DNA of 64,000 bases from Anarhynchus alexandrinus (taxonomy: Eukaryota; Chordata; Aves; Charadriiformes; Charadriidae), in the NCBI GenBank assembly GCA_008711295.1, contig VUYV01000513.1:270280-334279 (forward strand), in the 5' to 3' direction. Below, piece after piece: positions 11,001 through 22,838 of this stretch (its first letter is position 1; each line of letters starts with the position of its first letter). The translations under genes were made by a program, and so were the position numbers. The notes beneath the pieces were generated by a model. That model was not told where the DNA came from, ran no database searches, and was given only the letters and a program-made list of their open reading frames with translations.

Positions 11001-13311
11001 CATCATTTTCCAAGGCGTCTATGTTTAAGGTGTGTTGCTTCTTTTTAAAGCCAACATTTTGCTTTACTGACGTGTTTTCAGGTATGAAGGGAAGGAGATG
11101 GAGCAAAGGGAGTTCTTTGCCACTACTAAACAGAATCTATTATCTTTGGCTCAGTTTTTTGTTTTAGTGGGATTATTCTTCTCAACAATGCAGCCATAAA
11201 TGAAACAGCTATACAAATAGGACAACACATTGCACTTCTGAGACCAAAATGAGCAGCAGAAGGGGATTTATCTCAGCCTGGAGAGGCTTTGTTGCTGGGG
11301 GGAAAAAACACACGTTTCAGTATCTAGATGTTATGTGGGGATTTTTTGCAAAATGCTCTTCCACATGCTATAGATCCACTCATCTTTTACTGCAGTGTGC
11401 TAGCAACAAAGCTTACTGCTTTCAGCAAGAGTGAAGCTTATGCTGATGCAAACTTTTCAGATCCACTCATTAATCTAGCATCTGGAAGCCTGTTAATCAG
11501 AGCTGCAAGGTTACTTTAACACTCCCAGTGGCTTACGCTCCTCGGCGAGACTTTCCATTTTGTGAAACGATTAGTTACCGACTGTGTTACACAGAGAAAG
11601 AAGCTGAAATTTGTTACTGATTGCACTCTCAGCAGTCATCCAGTTATAAAGCAATGCACCTGGAAATCACTCCTCTGAAGTGCAACACAATGAAGGTACT
11701 AAGTCGCCTATTACAGCTCCCTTCAGTCCTAACTTGTGCTTAATTTTTAAAGGTTATTGAACAGGCCATTTGAGACAATGTTAGAGCTAATTTTAAAAAT
11801 CTTTAGAGTCTTCATCTTGGATGCCAGCAGGCTCATTTGAGCCTGAGAAAGTACTGAGATCACTTACAATCTCCCGAGGATGGACAAAAAAACATGCATT
11901 TATGTTCATTCTTCCAAAGCTGCCTCTGGTATCAACCTTTGTTATCATTTAACTACAAGGCTAATCAAACCCAAAAAGGCTGTTTCTGGATGTTACTCTG
12001 GTATGATATATCAGACTGTTGAAAGAAACAATAAAAAAATGAAGGCTGATTTTTCTGGAGCCAAACTGAAATTAGGATTTGTGGTCTAATCTAAACAAGA
12101 CAGAGAAGTTTGAGTGCTATGGAAGGGAAATTTCCCCTGAAGACATTTCCCAGATGCACTTAGGCTTTGTTAAATAAAGATTTTTTTTTTCTTTTGACTT
12201 AGTAGATATTCACTCATGTCCTGATCCAATGATTTCAGGGGTGCCTTCAGAAACCTTGCTGCCTTAGGACACAAGTGGTCTTGGAAACAGTCGACATTTC
12301 TTCACCTTTACATCTGATTACAGACATATATTTTGGACAACAGAGAAAGCATGCTCCTAACTCTAACAAATAACTCTAAAAATTCTAACAAGAATGTGTT
12401 ATTCTGAGAAAAACACAGGACTTCCAAGAAAAAAAGAAAGTGTAATCATGAAACACATTCTTGTAAATCTTCCCTAATAAAAAAAAAATAAATCTTAGGC
12501 CCAATCCACAGCCATTCCTAAAGCAAAGTGAGTGTCTCCTGAAACAAATGGTTATTGTGCACCGTCTCCCCAAAGCTATTGTCTCCAGCTTTTGCATCAA
12601 GTCTTCTTATCTTCTGGCAATTTAGGCACTTTAAGCAAGGAACATTATTTAGAAAACAGCTTTGAATAAGTTCTGGTCACATTCCTCTGCATCATCACTC
12701 TTCACTTTACTTCCTCTGGCTGCTTGTGGTCAAGAGAGAAAATCCTTTGCCATACAGCGTTGCAGCTTGACAAACATTTTGGAGGGGAAGGCAAGGCTCT
12801 GGGCCAATTTTAGTGTTTTTAAGAAGTAGAAATGAGAGCTGGTGTGAAAATATTTTTATAAAAATCAGGGAATTTTAAGTGCAAAAATGCATTCTTATTA
12901 GATAAGCAAATGCTGTCTTTACTCTAACACTCTTCTTTTTGAGGAGAAAAAACCCAAAAGCACTTCCTTAAGAGAAATAACGAAAATTACTTGTCTTCTT
13001 GTGAACTTTGCATCTAAATGTCAGGATTTTCTCTGTAGTATGTCAGCTTTCAAGGAGTGCACCAGAATAATTAAAAAAACCTCTTTGTACTATGGATATA
13101 TGCATAGTGTCATATACTATGTCAAACTCATTCCTAACTAAGAAATTAAGCTTGCAAAAAAGTAAAAAGTAAGCACACCGGCCAAAATTGAGACGAGGAG
13201 GTGCATCAAGGAGCCCTCTGCACAGAAAAAAAAGAGAGGCAAAAGACACAATAAACAATTTCTAATTCTTGTCTGGTAATATCAAACCATTTATATTTGA
13301 CTTTGATGTGA
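8010..13311. other. Gene-free stretch of 5.3 kb
   Basis: No gene or mobile element recognised. Homopolymer runs of A or T occur near 8180, 10865 and 12180. The longest frame (9301-9780, 159 codons) has neither domain motifs nor convincing composition and is treated as chance. Confidence 0.55.
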
Positions 13312-13316
13312 TCAGC
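13312..13316. repeat. Target-site duplication of family-A LTR, left
   Basis: TCAGC immediately before the LTR; the same five bases follow the LTR at 13944-13948. It fixes the element's ends. Confidence 0.85.
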
Positions 13317-13943
13317 TATGCTTGTTTGAGCAACACAGGACTAATTTCTCTTCTGATGCTGCACTTTTAGAAGACTCTAGTGCCTGAATTTGTGAAAATA
13401 TTTACTTTATAGCCAGCTATGGTGTGTGGGTTTCAAGGTCTCAGTGTTTTCGAGCTCGCAGGTGCAAGCATGAGGAGGCACAAGACCTGAGCACTTGACC
13501 CAAGCTGGCCAACAGGATTATTTCATACCATGAACATCAAAGTCAATATAAATTAGAAAGTTTGCTGTGAAGTTCTCTCTTCTATGATGGCTGCGATCCT
13601 GAGAACTTCTTGTCGGACCCCTGAGGCTTTCCCTTCCACCCGAAGCCATAGCTCTCACAGTGCCCAACATTTTCTGTCCCCTGCTGGGAGTGCACAGCTT
13701 CTACTGACAGAATTGGCTGAGTATAATCCTTGTGTATTTTATATTGGTATCAAGATCAATATTGGCTCCTTAGTATTACTAATGTAAGTTATTTAGTCTT
13801 ATTCTATTAGATCTGTTTATATTTCAACCCCCAGGTTTCCTTCTTTTTTCCTGATTCCCCTTCTTTGGTGTGGAGGGGTCATCAGGTGACAGGGTAATTG
13901 TCTAAACGGCAATAAATTGTTGTGGATTTCTCAAACCATAACA
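13317..13943 (+). mobile_element. Solo LTR, family A copy 1
   Basis: A 627-bp endogenous-retrovirus LTR with no internal region. It is bounded by a perfect 5-bp target-site duplication, TCAGC, at 13312-13316 and 13944-13948. The terminal inverted repeat is GTTTGAG near the left end against CAAACCATAACA at the right end; the first dinucleotide reads TA where copy 2 has TG. An AATAAA signal lies at 13911-13916, near the expected R/U5 position. Copy 2 at 48205-48906 is its inverted homologue. It has arisen by recombination between two LTRs, as solo LTRs usually do. Confidence 0.9.
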
Positions 13944-14169
13944 TCAGCAAATATTATTTAGATATTTACCTTTGTCTTTTAGAAAATGAAATATGGTCAT
14001 TTTTCCAGTTTAGAAGGATCACCTGTGAATCGCCAGTACTCAATCTTCCAGGGGACATTTCAGTTCCTTTCTACTAACTATACTAAATATGAGTTGGGGG
14101 ACTTTTTAAGAAGTAAATTGTTACTAAAGACCTCAGAGTGATTGAAAGAAAAAAGTGTAGTCTTCTCAC

Positions 14170-14749
14170 AGTTGTGTTTTAACCCCAGCCAGCAGCTAGA
14201 AATATGCAGCCTCTCGCTAACTTCCCCCAGTGCGGATGGGGGAGAGAATCAGAAGAGTAAAAGTGAGAAGAAACTCATGAGTTGAGATAAAGGCAGTTTA
14301 ATAGGTAGAGCAAAACCCACGCATGAAAGCAAAGCAAAACAAGAAATTCATTCTCTGCTTCCCATTAGCAGGCAGGTGCTCAGCCACCTCCAGGAAAGCA
14401 GGGCTCCATCATGTGTAATGGTTACTTGGGAAGACAAACGTCATCACTCAGAATGTCACCCTCTTCCTTCTTCTTCCCCCAGGTTTATATACTGAGCATG
14501 ACATCATATGGTATAGAATATCCCTTTGGTCAGCTGAGGTCAACTCTCATGGCTTTGTCCCAGCTTCTTCTGCACTCCCAGCCTACTCGCTGGTGGGGCG
14601 GTGTGAAGAGCAGAAAAGGCCTTGAGATCTTAGCAACAACTGAAAACACCAGTGTGCTATCAAAAGTATTCCTCATCCCAAATCCAAAACATAGCACTAT
14701 ACCTGTTGCTAGTAAAAAAGTTAACTCTATCCCAGCTGAAACCACAATA
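14170..14749 (-). mobile_element. Solo LTR, family B
   Basis: A 580-bp avian-type LTR read on the minus strand. It is flanked by the 5-bp duplication CTCAC at 14165-14169 and 14750-14754 (plus strand). In LTR orientation it starts TATTGTGGTTTCAGCTGGGA and ends GGGGTTAAAACACAACT; the canonical TG/CA ends look mutated. A TATATAAA promoter box lies at 14484-14491 and an ATTAAA-type polyadenylation signal at 14297-14302, both minus strand, in the order expected for U3 then R. No gag, pol or env remains. The 3' part from 14229 onward is repeated at 16314. Confidence 0.9.
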
Positions 14750-16312
14750 CTCACCTATCCTCAGACGTTTATAACACAGTCATGAAGATCTGAGCCAGTC
14801 ACCTCAAACTAACTCCTGTTACAGTGACTGGGAAGAAGCAGAGCTAGTCAGATCCATCTGACTGGTTTTAGGACAAAATGAATCATATCCTACAATTTGC
14901 AGTTACTCTGCACTGAGTGCAAAGGAAGCCGAGACAACTAGCTCAAATGTATATGTCTACATCTGGTCAAACGAACCCCTATAAACCAGCTGAGTGAGAT
15001 CAGCAGACAGAAAGTACTCCCAAATCTGTACTGAGATTAATGAAGAATGGTAATATTTCTACTGTTGTGTAAGGAGTGTATAAGGGGAGTATTACGTTAT
15101 ATGGTCAAAAATTACAGGAAGGTTACTGGTTTTTATTAAAATCTAGAGGACAATAATCCATTTTGCAGTCACCAGTCTCTCCCTCCTTTTGCTCCATATA
15201 CATTTGCAACCCAAACCCACTTAATGTAATCCCAGACACAGTCTTTCCTGCATCCTTTATCTCCCTGTGGTGTTGTTCTTCCTTTGTTATAATCTACTAT
15301 GGACAAATGGTGGTTAGAGAGGTCTTCATAGCTAACCAGAAACACATACAGAGACCGGAGCGGGCCCTGGGAAAGTTGCCTTGCACATAATTAACAACAG
15401 AGCAGGGCTGCCATCCTCCCTGTCTGACAGTTTAGATTGGGGAATTTAGTTCTTTATCTGAATGCATGCCAAAGACAAGGCATTTGCCAAGCCCCACACA
15501 GGATATAGGGAAAAATACACAGAAGGGACATTTCCCCACCACTTCAGATGTCTTTTTGCTAGGCAGTTCAACTGAGAATTGGTACATCATTTGGATGAAG
15601 CACACGTGTGCCTTTGGGTGGCAAAATCAGCTCATCTGAACTGGTGTGAGTCACAGAGAAATAACATGACTTCCCTATGGCTCCACACATTTCCTCTAGT
15701 TACTTACTCAGTGCAGACTATGGACTAAGGCACTGGATGTAATGCCCCAGTCTCCATGTAAGTGTCTGGATGTTGAAACCCAGGTAGTCTCAAGTCATGT
15801 GGCTTTATGATCTGCAGTTTCTTGCTTACTACCCAATCCTGTGCTACCTCTACAGAAGTGTAATTAAAAGTGATTTTTTTCTGCACATATGCCACACACA
15901 GCCAAAACATGAGGCCAATTCTATGCCCTGTTTCTGCTTTTCCCACAGATTTTTGGTGGAAAAACAACACCTGGACTAGGCCTAGTGCAGTGGGTGAGTC
16001 TTATTTTGTGAAAGTGTATCGGGCACAATTTTTATATAGATTCTAAGCCATATTCTTGAGAGTACTGAGCCATTAATGTCTTCATCTTTTGGTTTTAGTA
16101 CTTTACAGTCACAGCAGATGTTTAGAAAATTGTGTTCATAGGATTGGATCTGTTGCATCTGCTTCTTTTAATACATGCTGCTTTTCTAGCTCATTGCACT
16201 CTCCTTAAATTAAAAGAAAAGCCAAGAAATCTGATCTTGTGCTTGACATTAATCAGAGAAAAAAAAAAAGGAAATGATGCTTACATGTACTTATAGGAAC
16301 TTGTTTGTAAAC
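14229..16312 (+). repeat. Tandem duplication, unit 1
   Basis: This 2084-bp stretch is repeated almost exactly at 16314-18415, a constant offset of 2085 up to about 17836. It starts inside the family-B LTR (AGTGCGGATGGGGG) and ends at GTTTGTAAAC directly before the N at 16313. Apart from the LTR part it contains no recognisable gene or repeat. Differences from unit 2 amount to roughly seven to nine single bases, one 18-bp indel and small A-run length changes. Confidence 0.95.
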
Positions 16313-16313
16313 N
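16313..16313. other. Assembly N at duplication junction
   Basis: A single N separates the two duplication units exactly at their boundary. I infer that it stands for a contig join of unknown size rather than one ambiguous base. Confidence 0.8.
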
Positions 16314-18415
16314 AGTGCGGATGGGGGAGAGAATCAGAAGAGTAAAAGTGAGAAGAAACTCATGAGTTGAGATAAAGGCAGTTTAATAGGTAGAGCAAAA
16401 CCCACGCATGAAAGCAAAGCAAAACAAGAAATTCATTCTCTGCTTCCCATTAGCAGGCAGGTGCTCAGCCACCTCCAGGAAAGCAGGGCTCCATCATGTG
16501 TAATGGTTACTTGGGAAGACAAACGTCATCACTCAGAATGTCACCCTCTTCCTTCTTCTTCCCCCAGGTTTATATACTGAGCATGACATCATATGGTATA
16601 GAATATCCCTTTGGTCAACTGAGGTCAACTCTCATGGCTTTGTCCCAGCTTCTTCTGCACTCCCAGCCTACTCGCTGGTGGGGCGGTGTGAAGAGCAGAA
16701 AAGGCCTTGAGATCTTAGCAACAACTAAAAACACCAGTGTGCTATCAAAAGTATTCCTCATCCCAAATCCAAAACATAGCACTATACCTGTTGCTAGTAA
16801 AAAAGTTAACTCTATCCCAGCTGAAACCACAATACTCACCTATCCTCAGACGTTTATAACACAGTCATGAAGATCTGAGCCAGTCACCTCAAACTAACTC
16901 CTGTTACAGTGACTGGGAAGAAGCAGAGCTAGTCAGATCCATCTGACTGGTTTTAGGACAAAATGAATCATATCCTACAATTTGCAGTTACTCTGCACTG
17001 AGTGCAAAGGAAGCTGAGACAACTAGCTCAAATGTATATGTCTACATCTGGTCAAACGAACCCCTATAAACCAGCTGAGTGAGATCAGCAGACAGAAAGT
17101 ACTCCCAAATCTGTACTGAGATTAATGAAGAATGGTAATATTTCTACTGTTGTGTAAGGAGTGTATAAGGGGAGTATTACGTTATATGGTCAAAAATTAC
17201 AGGAAGGTTACTGGTTTTTATTAAAATCTAGAGGACAATAATCCATTTTGCAGTCACCAGTCTCTCCCTCCTTTTGCTCCATATACATTTGCAACCCAAA
17301 CCCACTTAATGTAATCCCAGACACAGTCTTTCCTGCATCCTTTATCTCCCTGTGGTGTTGTTCTTCCTTTGTTATAATCTACTATGGACAAATGGTGGTT
17401 AGAGAGGTCTTCATAGCTAACCAGAAACACATACAGAGACCGGAGCGGGCCCTGGGAAAGTTGCCTTGCACATAATTAACAACAGAGCAGGGCTGCCATC
17501 CTCCCTGTCTGACAGTTTAGATTGGGGAATTTAGTTCTTTATCTGAATGCATGCCAAAGACAAGGCATTTGCCAAGCCCCACACAGGATATAGGGAAAAA
17601 TACACAGAAGGGACATTTCCCCACCACTTCAGATGTCTTTTTGCTAGGCAGTTCAACTGAGAATTGGTACATCATTTGGATGAAGCACACGTGTGCCTTT
17701 GGGTGGCAAAATCAGCTCATCTGAACTGGTGTGAGTCACAGAGAAATAACATGACTTCCCTATGGCTCCACACGTTTCCTCTAGTTACTTACTCAGTGCA
17801 GACTATGGACTAAGGCACTGGATGTAATGCCCCAGTCTCCAAGTAAGTGTCTGGATCCATCCAAGTGTCTGGATGTTGAAACCCGGGTAGTCTCAAGTCA
17901 TGTGGCTTTATGATCTGCAGTTTCTTGCTTACTACCCAATCCTGTGCTACCTCTACAGAAGTGTAATTAAAAGTGATTTTTTTCTGCACATATGCCACAC
18001 ACAGCCAAAACATGAGGCCAATTCTATGCCCTGTTTCTGCTTTTCCCACAGATTTTTGGTGGAAAAACAACACCTGGACTAGGCCTAGTGCAGTGGGTGA
18101 GTCTTATTTTGTGAAAGTGTATCGGGCACAATTTTTATATAGATTCTAAGCCATATTCTTGAGAGTACTGAGCCATTAATGTCTTCATCTTTTGGTTTTA
18201 GTACTTTACAGTCATAGCAGATGTTTAGAAAATTGTGTTCATAGGATTGGATCTGTTGCATCTGCTTCTTTTAATACATGCTGCTTTTCTAGCTCATTGC
18301 ACTCTCCTTAAATTAAAAGAAAAGCCAAGAAATCTGATCTTGTGCTTGACATTAATCAGAGAAAAAAAAAAAGGAAATGATGCTTACATGTACTTATAGG
18401 AACTTGTTTGTAAAC
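16314..18415 (+). repeat. Tandem duplication, unit 2
   Basis: Second unit of the 2.1-kb duplication. Its LTR part (16314-16834) lacks the first 59 bp of the family-B LTR and the left target-site duplication, but keeps the right one at 16835-16839. It has an extra 18 bp within AAGTGTCTGGATCCATCC at about 17837-17854, a short tandem expansion absent from unit 1. The sequence continues uniquely from 18416. Confidence 0.95.
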
Positions 18416-20499
18416 CAGGACAAGAATCAGAGTGAAAAAGTTGCTCAGCTTCTCTGAATGACCACTGTTCATCTCTGTCAGTTGACTAAAACCAGCACCT
18501 AAATAAGGAGAAAACATATTAAATGATGATTGGGATTAACATCATCACACAATAATTATAGGAGGCAGGGCAGCCAAGTCAGCAGCAGCAGCACACTGTG
18601 GGCTGAGCTGTCTTCAGCCTCTTCTGTGGCTTTGAACTCTGGGTTTCATTTTGGATATCTGTAGAAAGGAGAGTGGGACAACTGTTCTTACTCCTGCTGT
18701 TGAAACACTTCGCTATCACTTGGTGATAATGACTTACAAAAGAGCTAGCTGTCATTACTGCTTCATATCCTGCAATCACATCCATTTTCCAGCTCTCCAT
18801 TTTGCCATTTTGGGACAAGTTTGCCTCAAAGGCAAGGAAGACCAAAGATCTTGCTATCTTGACTTGTATTTGCTCTGTTAAAATTTGCTATACTGTAGCT
18901 ACTTCTTGTGCAGCTAAAAGCATACCAGTAGTCAGTCACAATCCTCTGATCATGTGGAAACCACGTATCAGAGAAACTTTGACTTCTCCCCGTACGGGAT
19001 TTACCCAGAGTTCTGCTGGGCCAGGAGACATCACTTGGTAAGCCATTTCCAGGATACGGACCCTGGATCTTTAAGCCATGCCCTTTTGGCTTCAATTTAT
19101 CCCATGTAATGTGGGGCACCTAAGATGCTGACATTCTGACTTGCCCTTTGACCGTACCCATCTCTCCTCACTGGCTATGCTCCAAGGCACCTTTTACTTA
19201 GCTTTATATTTCATCTGTGTATTGGAAAAGAAGATCACTGGGAGTGTATAGTTGTTGATGTGTAAGTAAAACCAAGCAAGATGGAGTTTAGACTGGAAAT
19301 ATCAAGTATTGCAGTCAAAATTTATACAATAGGTGCCTATCAAGAAATATTTAATGGATGACTTTTGGTTCCAGAGATACCAGGCTGTTTCAGATTCATT
19401 CCACCTAGATTCTAAAACTTAGGTACCTATTATAAAACATTTATGTGTACTTTGTCTATATCACAGGAGAATCAGAGGCAGCTTTATGGAACAATTCATT
19501 CTGGTGTCTCAGAAACCCTCCTTAAAATGAGATGGATAACTCTCTGGAGCTCACTTTGTCTTTTTTTCTCTCTCTTGTCTACAAAGAAAGCCTAAGAAAG
19601 ATACTCAGTTGCCCACACGTATGTATTTCATTGCATTTCAGAAACCCTAGAGTATCTAAGACATCCATAAGGGACTGACAGGTATGGCACAGGATCTACA
19701 GGTGTTCTTACGGCACAGTAGAGAGAGACAAGGTGGAATATCTTAGATCACCTCAAATCACAGAAAACACTTTGTATGTGGGTAGCTGAGCCCACCCTAT
19801 ATGAATGATTAGCTTGGACTAGGCTTTTACCTTTAGATGGCTAAATTTGGGTGAGGTTAATCCTGCCTCCAGTGCTCAGTTTTTGTGTCTTGGGCTGGGC
19901 TTGTTTGCTCACACAGTCTGGTATCATTTGAGATGCCTTAGAGTATCCTGTCTGGACACCAGCTGCCACCCCAGGACAGAGATCTTACATAGATCCTGCA
20001 TCATATCCGATTACACTAGACACCTATAAGTTGGCAACTAACTCAAGTCAATGTCTACACTGTCTCAGTTCTAGAGATTTTAGTCCTCCGTTATCCAGGC
20101 CTATCAAATTTAGCTCTGTTTTAAAAAGAAGTAGCCAGGCATAAAAACTAGACATCTATTCTGCCTACAACTAGACAATATTTCCTATAGTACTCTTTTC
20201 AACACTGGGAGTATCTGTGTAGCCTATAATTTCTGCCAAAACCTATAAAAAGCTATGTTTTTACATTTGCTTGCTGAAATTCAAGATGTTTTTGTGATGC
20301 ATCATGCTTCCCAAGCTGTGATTCAGCATGAAATATAAGGACACAAATATACTCGGATCAAAATGGCAGGAAGTGGTCCCAAGTACCTTTGCAAAGAGAA
20401 TCTCCATTACACTTAATTTATGTATAAATATAAGTAGAGAGAGGCAAAAAGCACAGACATCCAAACAATGAACAGCGAGAGAAAAAGAATGTCCGTGCC
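18416..20499. other. Gene-free stretch, possible ancient repeat
   Basis: No gene recognised. Around 19919-19953 the sequence beginning TGAGATGCC and ending CCAGC resembles 33999-34033 (about 26 of 35 positions), which suggests a diverged dispersed repeat. Confidence 0.5.
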
Positions 20500-20905
20500 A
20501 AGCGCAGCAGGCGAGCCCCCTCCTTGCCTGCCTCCCCCCCTCTTGTACCATTGTGCACTAGGTATGAGGCCCTGAGCAAGGCAGAACAGATTAAGGACAT
20601 CAAGGCTGACTATCCTAATACATCACAGGAGCCGCCAGGACCAGATAGGCATGCTCATCAAATCAAGACCACCTCTCCAAGGAAGAAAAGGAGGGTTGTA
20701 GTCGTGGGTGACTCAGCTCTGAGGGGGACTGAGGGGCCCATATGTAGGGCAGACCCCACTCTCAGGGAAGTCTGCTGCCTTCCGGGGGCACGGGTCAAGG
20801 ACATCACAAAGAGACTCCCTAGCCTGGTGCAGCCCTCGGACTACTACCCACTGCTCCTGTTCCATGTGNGGTTCTTTCCAACCTAAACCATTCTATGATT
20901 CTATG
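20500..20905 (+). mobile_element. CR1 LINE C5: 5' part joined to 3' tail across an N
   Basis: Left of N (20869) the plus strand encodes the start of CR1 ORF1. Right of it, without any ORF2, lies only the extreme CR1 3' end: GGTTCTTTCCAACCTAAACC followed by ATTCTATGATTCTATG. The remaining ORF1, ORF2 and most of the 3' UTR are missing at the N. A full-length CR1 whose interior was not assembled explains this best; an internal deletion is the alternative. Confidence 0.85.
20524..20868 (+). pseudogene. CR1 ORF1 N-terminal part, cut by N
   Basis: An open frame of about 115 codons encodes an ORF1 segment upstream of and into the SGNH-esterase domain. A basic stretch (SPRKKRRVVVVGDS) carries block I, GDS, then TEGPICRADPTLREVCCLPGA, which matches the equivalent place in C1 at 733-1245. 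Unlike C1, no stop or frameshift interrupts it before the N. The preceding residues (YEALSKAEQIKDI) resemble a short polar helix. If the missing interior exists in the genome this may be one of the younger copies in the window. Confidence 0.75.
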
Positions 20906-22508
20906 AAGAATGCGGTTACAAGAGCTGTGCTGTGGCTGAGGAAAAAGAAAAGGACACCCAAACAAGGAACAAAGAGCAAAATGTTAAACTACAGAAAAAG
21001 TTTAAATGCATATAAATAACTGGGTGATGGAAAGTATCAATGTAAACATCCCCTGTAGCAAAGAAGGCATATCCACTTCTAGGGAGAGGCAGAACTGTAC
21101 AGAGTAAATTATGTAAAAGATGGGAAGAACTGTTGACATCAATCTGGCATGTCACTGTTGAGTCTGGTTGAGGCTTAAGTGAGTAACAGGCTAAGGTTAT
21201 GCACTTTTCTGTTGATCAGCATTTTGGAAAGACCACTGGAACACATTTATGGCTATTGGAAGTCAAATGCAACAGAAGTGTTAGTTAGGAAAGTGCTGTA
21301 TAAAATGTCATGCACATGCTTATTATTGATAATCACATAAAGTTCATAACTAAGAGTACAAGTTCATAGCTAAGAGTACACTTTTTCTCAGTGCCTGGCA
21401 CTCAGATGCTGTAGTCTGTGAACACTAGAAGTTTACAGAAGAAATTAAGAAAGATTATCCCCAGAAATAATTCATAGAACTGTGTCTAAAAGGTTAGTCC
21501 ATAGATTGAAGTAAGGTTATTCAAAAGTATAAAGTTTATTAAGAAAGACAGAAAGCAAAATTCCCATTTGGAAGACCATTAAGCTTAACATTGTTTCCCT
21601 CAATTAAATATCCTAATATATCTTTTCTGATGCCTTGTCACAAGTTACGTAGACCTGATTCAACCCATGGTCTGTCTGCCCTAGTCCCATGAACTCAAAT
21701 TTTTGCAATAACTTCGATATCATGGTTGCAAATGACGTGGTTCTCAGAGGTCCTAAAATCTAAGGACAGATCTTTCAAAGTCACTTAGGAGCTTCTATAT
21801 CCAACCATACCACTGTGCTAACATCTATGGGATGCTACTGGACTTGACAGGAAAATAATTTCTTATCCTGTCAATGTTTTTAAGATTTCACAATTATTTT
21901 TTTTCCCTCTGCTTCCAACTGGTACGTCAACAAGGGTTTTCTCAATGGTAAAGAGGGGAAAAAGAAAAGATAGAGAAAATGCTATGAAGCCTGTTGATTA
22001 GCTGCTGATGATCCTACTGCTACTGCTCCTGAATGCTGTGTCCTCTGAATTTGCCCTGAGGTTGCTGTATCATGAGCTGATTTATGAACGGCAAATCTAC
22101 TTTCCTCAGTCCACTGCACATGCTCAGGCCTTTCAGATACCTTGAAAAAGCCAATTCCCATTTCAAAAGTGGAGGTAATATTACAGGTCTGAGAACTGAC
22201 TACCTATTTCCCAGGTGGAAATTTGGTAGGAAGGAGTATACTTGACAAATTAGTACCTTAATTTTTGGGTTTTGGTAATAAGAGGCAAGGACTATGACTA
22301 TCGAGATAAAGATGAGGAGTGGCCTTTTTAAGTGAGAATTATTTATTATAGAAAAGAGCAGTGAACTATGGCCAAAGAGACTATCTCCACAGTGATTGAC
22401 TTCCAACTTTGTTTTTCTTGTTTACCAGGGTCCAAATGCCTTTTTTTCTGATTTTTTTTCTACAGCATCAGAGACATCTAGTGGCTGAAAAGCATAAAGA
22501 AGGACATT
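20906..22508. other. Gene-free stretch
   Basis: Nothing recognised except a 20-bp unit tandemly duplicated at 21341-21360 and 21361-21380 with one mismatch. Confidence 0.6.
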
Positions 22509-22838
22509 GGCGTACAAGTATCTAAAGAGTGGGTTGAAGGAGGATGGAGTCAGACAGATGTTCCCAGTGACAGGACGAGGGGCAATGGGCACAAGTTGGA
22601 ACATAGGAAGCTCTGTTCAAATACATGGAAAAACTTCTTTACGGTTCGGGTGACAGAGCACTGGCACAGGCTGCCCAGGGAGGTTGTGGAGTCCCCTTCT
22701 CTGGAGATTTTCAAGACCCGCCTGGATGCAGTCCTGCGTAATGTGCTCTAGGCAATCCTGCTTTGGCAGGGGAGTTGGACTAGATGATCTCTAGAGGTCC
22801 CTTCCAACTCTGAAAATTCCATGATTCCATGATTCCGT
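22509..22838 (+). mobile_element. CR1 LINE fragment C6 (3' end)
   Basis: Plus-strand 5'-truncated CR1 of the same subfamily as C3. It encodes the last about 80 codons of ORF2 with a frameshift, including [19 protein letters not shown], to the stop after VLRNVL, then the 3' UTR with TAGATGATCTCTAGAGG and a tail of CATGATTC units rather than ATTCTATG. Confidence 0.95.

Noticed and set aside
14411..14785. 124-codon frame repeated at 16496-16870
   Set aside because: It lies antisense across a solo LTR; its repetition comes from the 2.1-kb duplication, not from selection on a protein.
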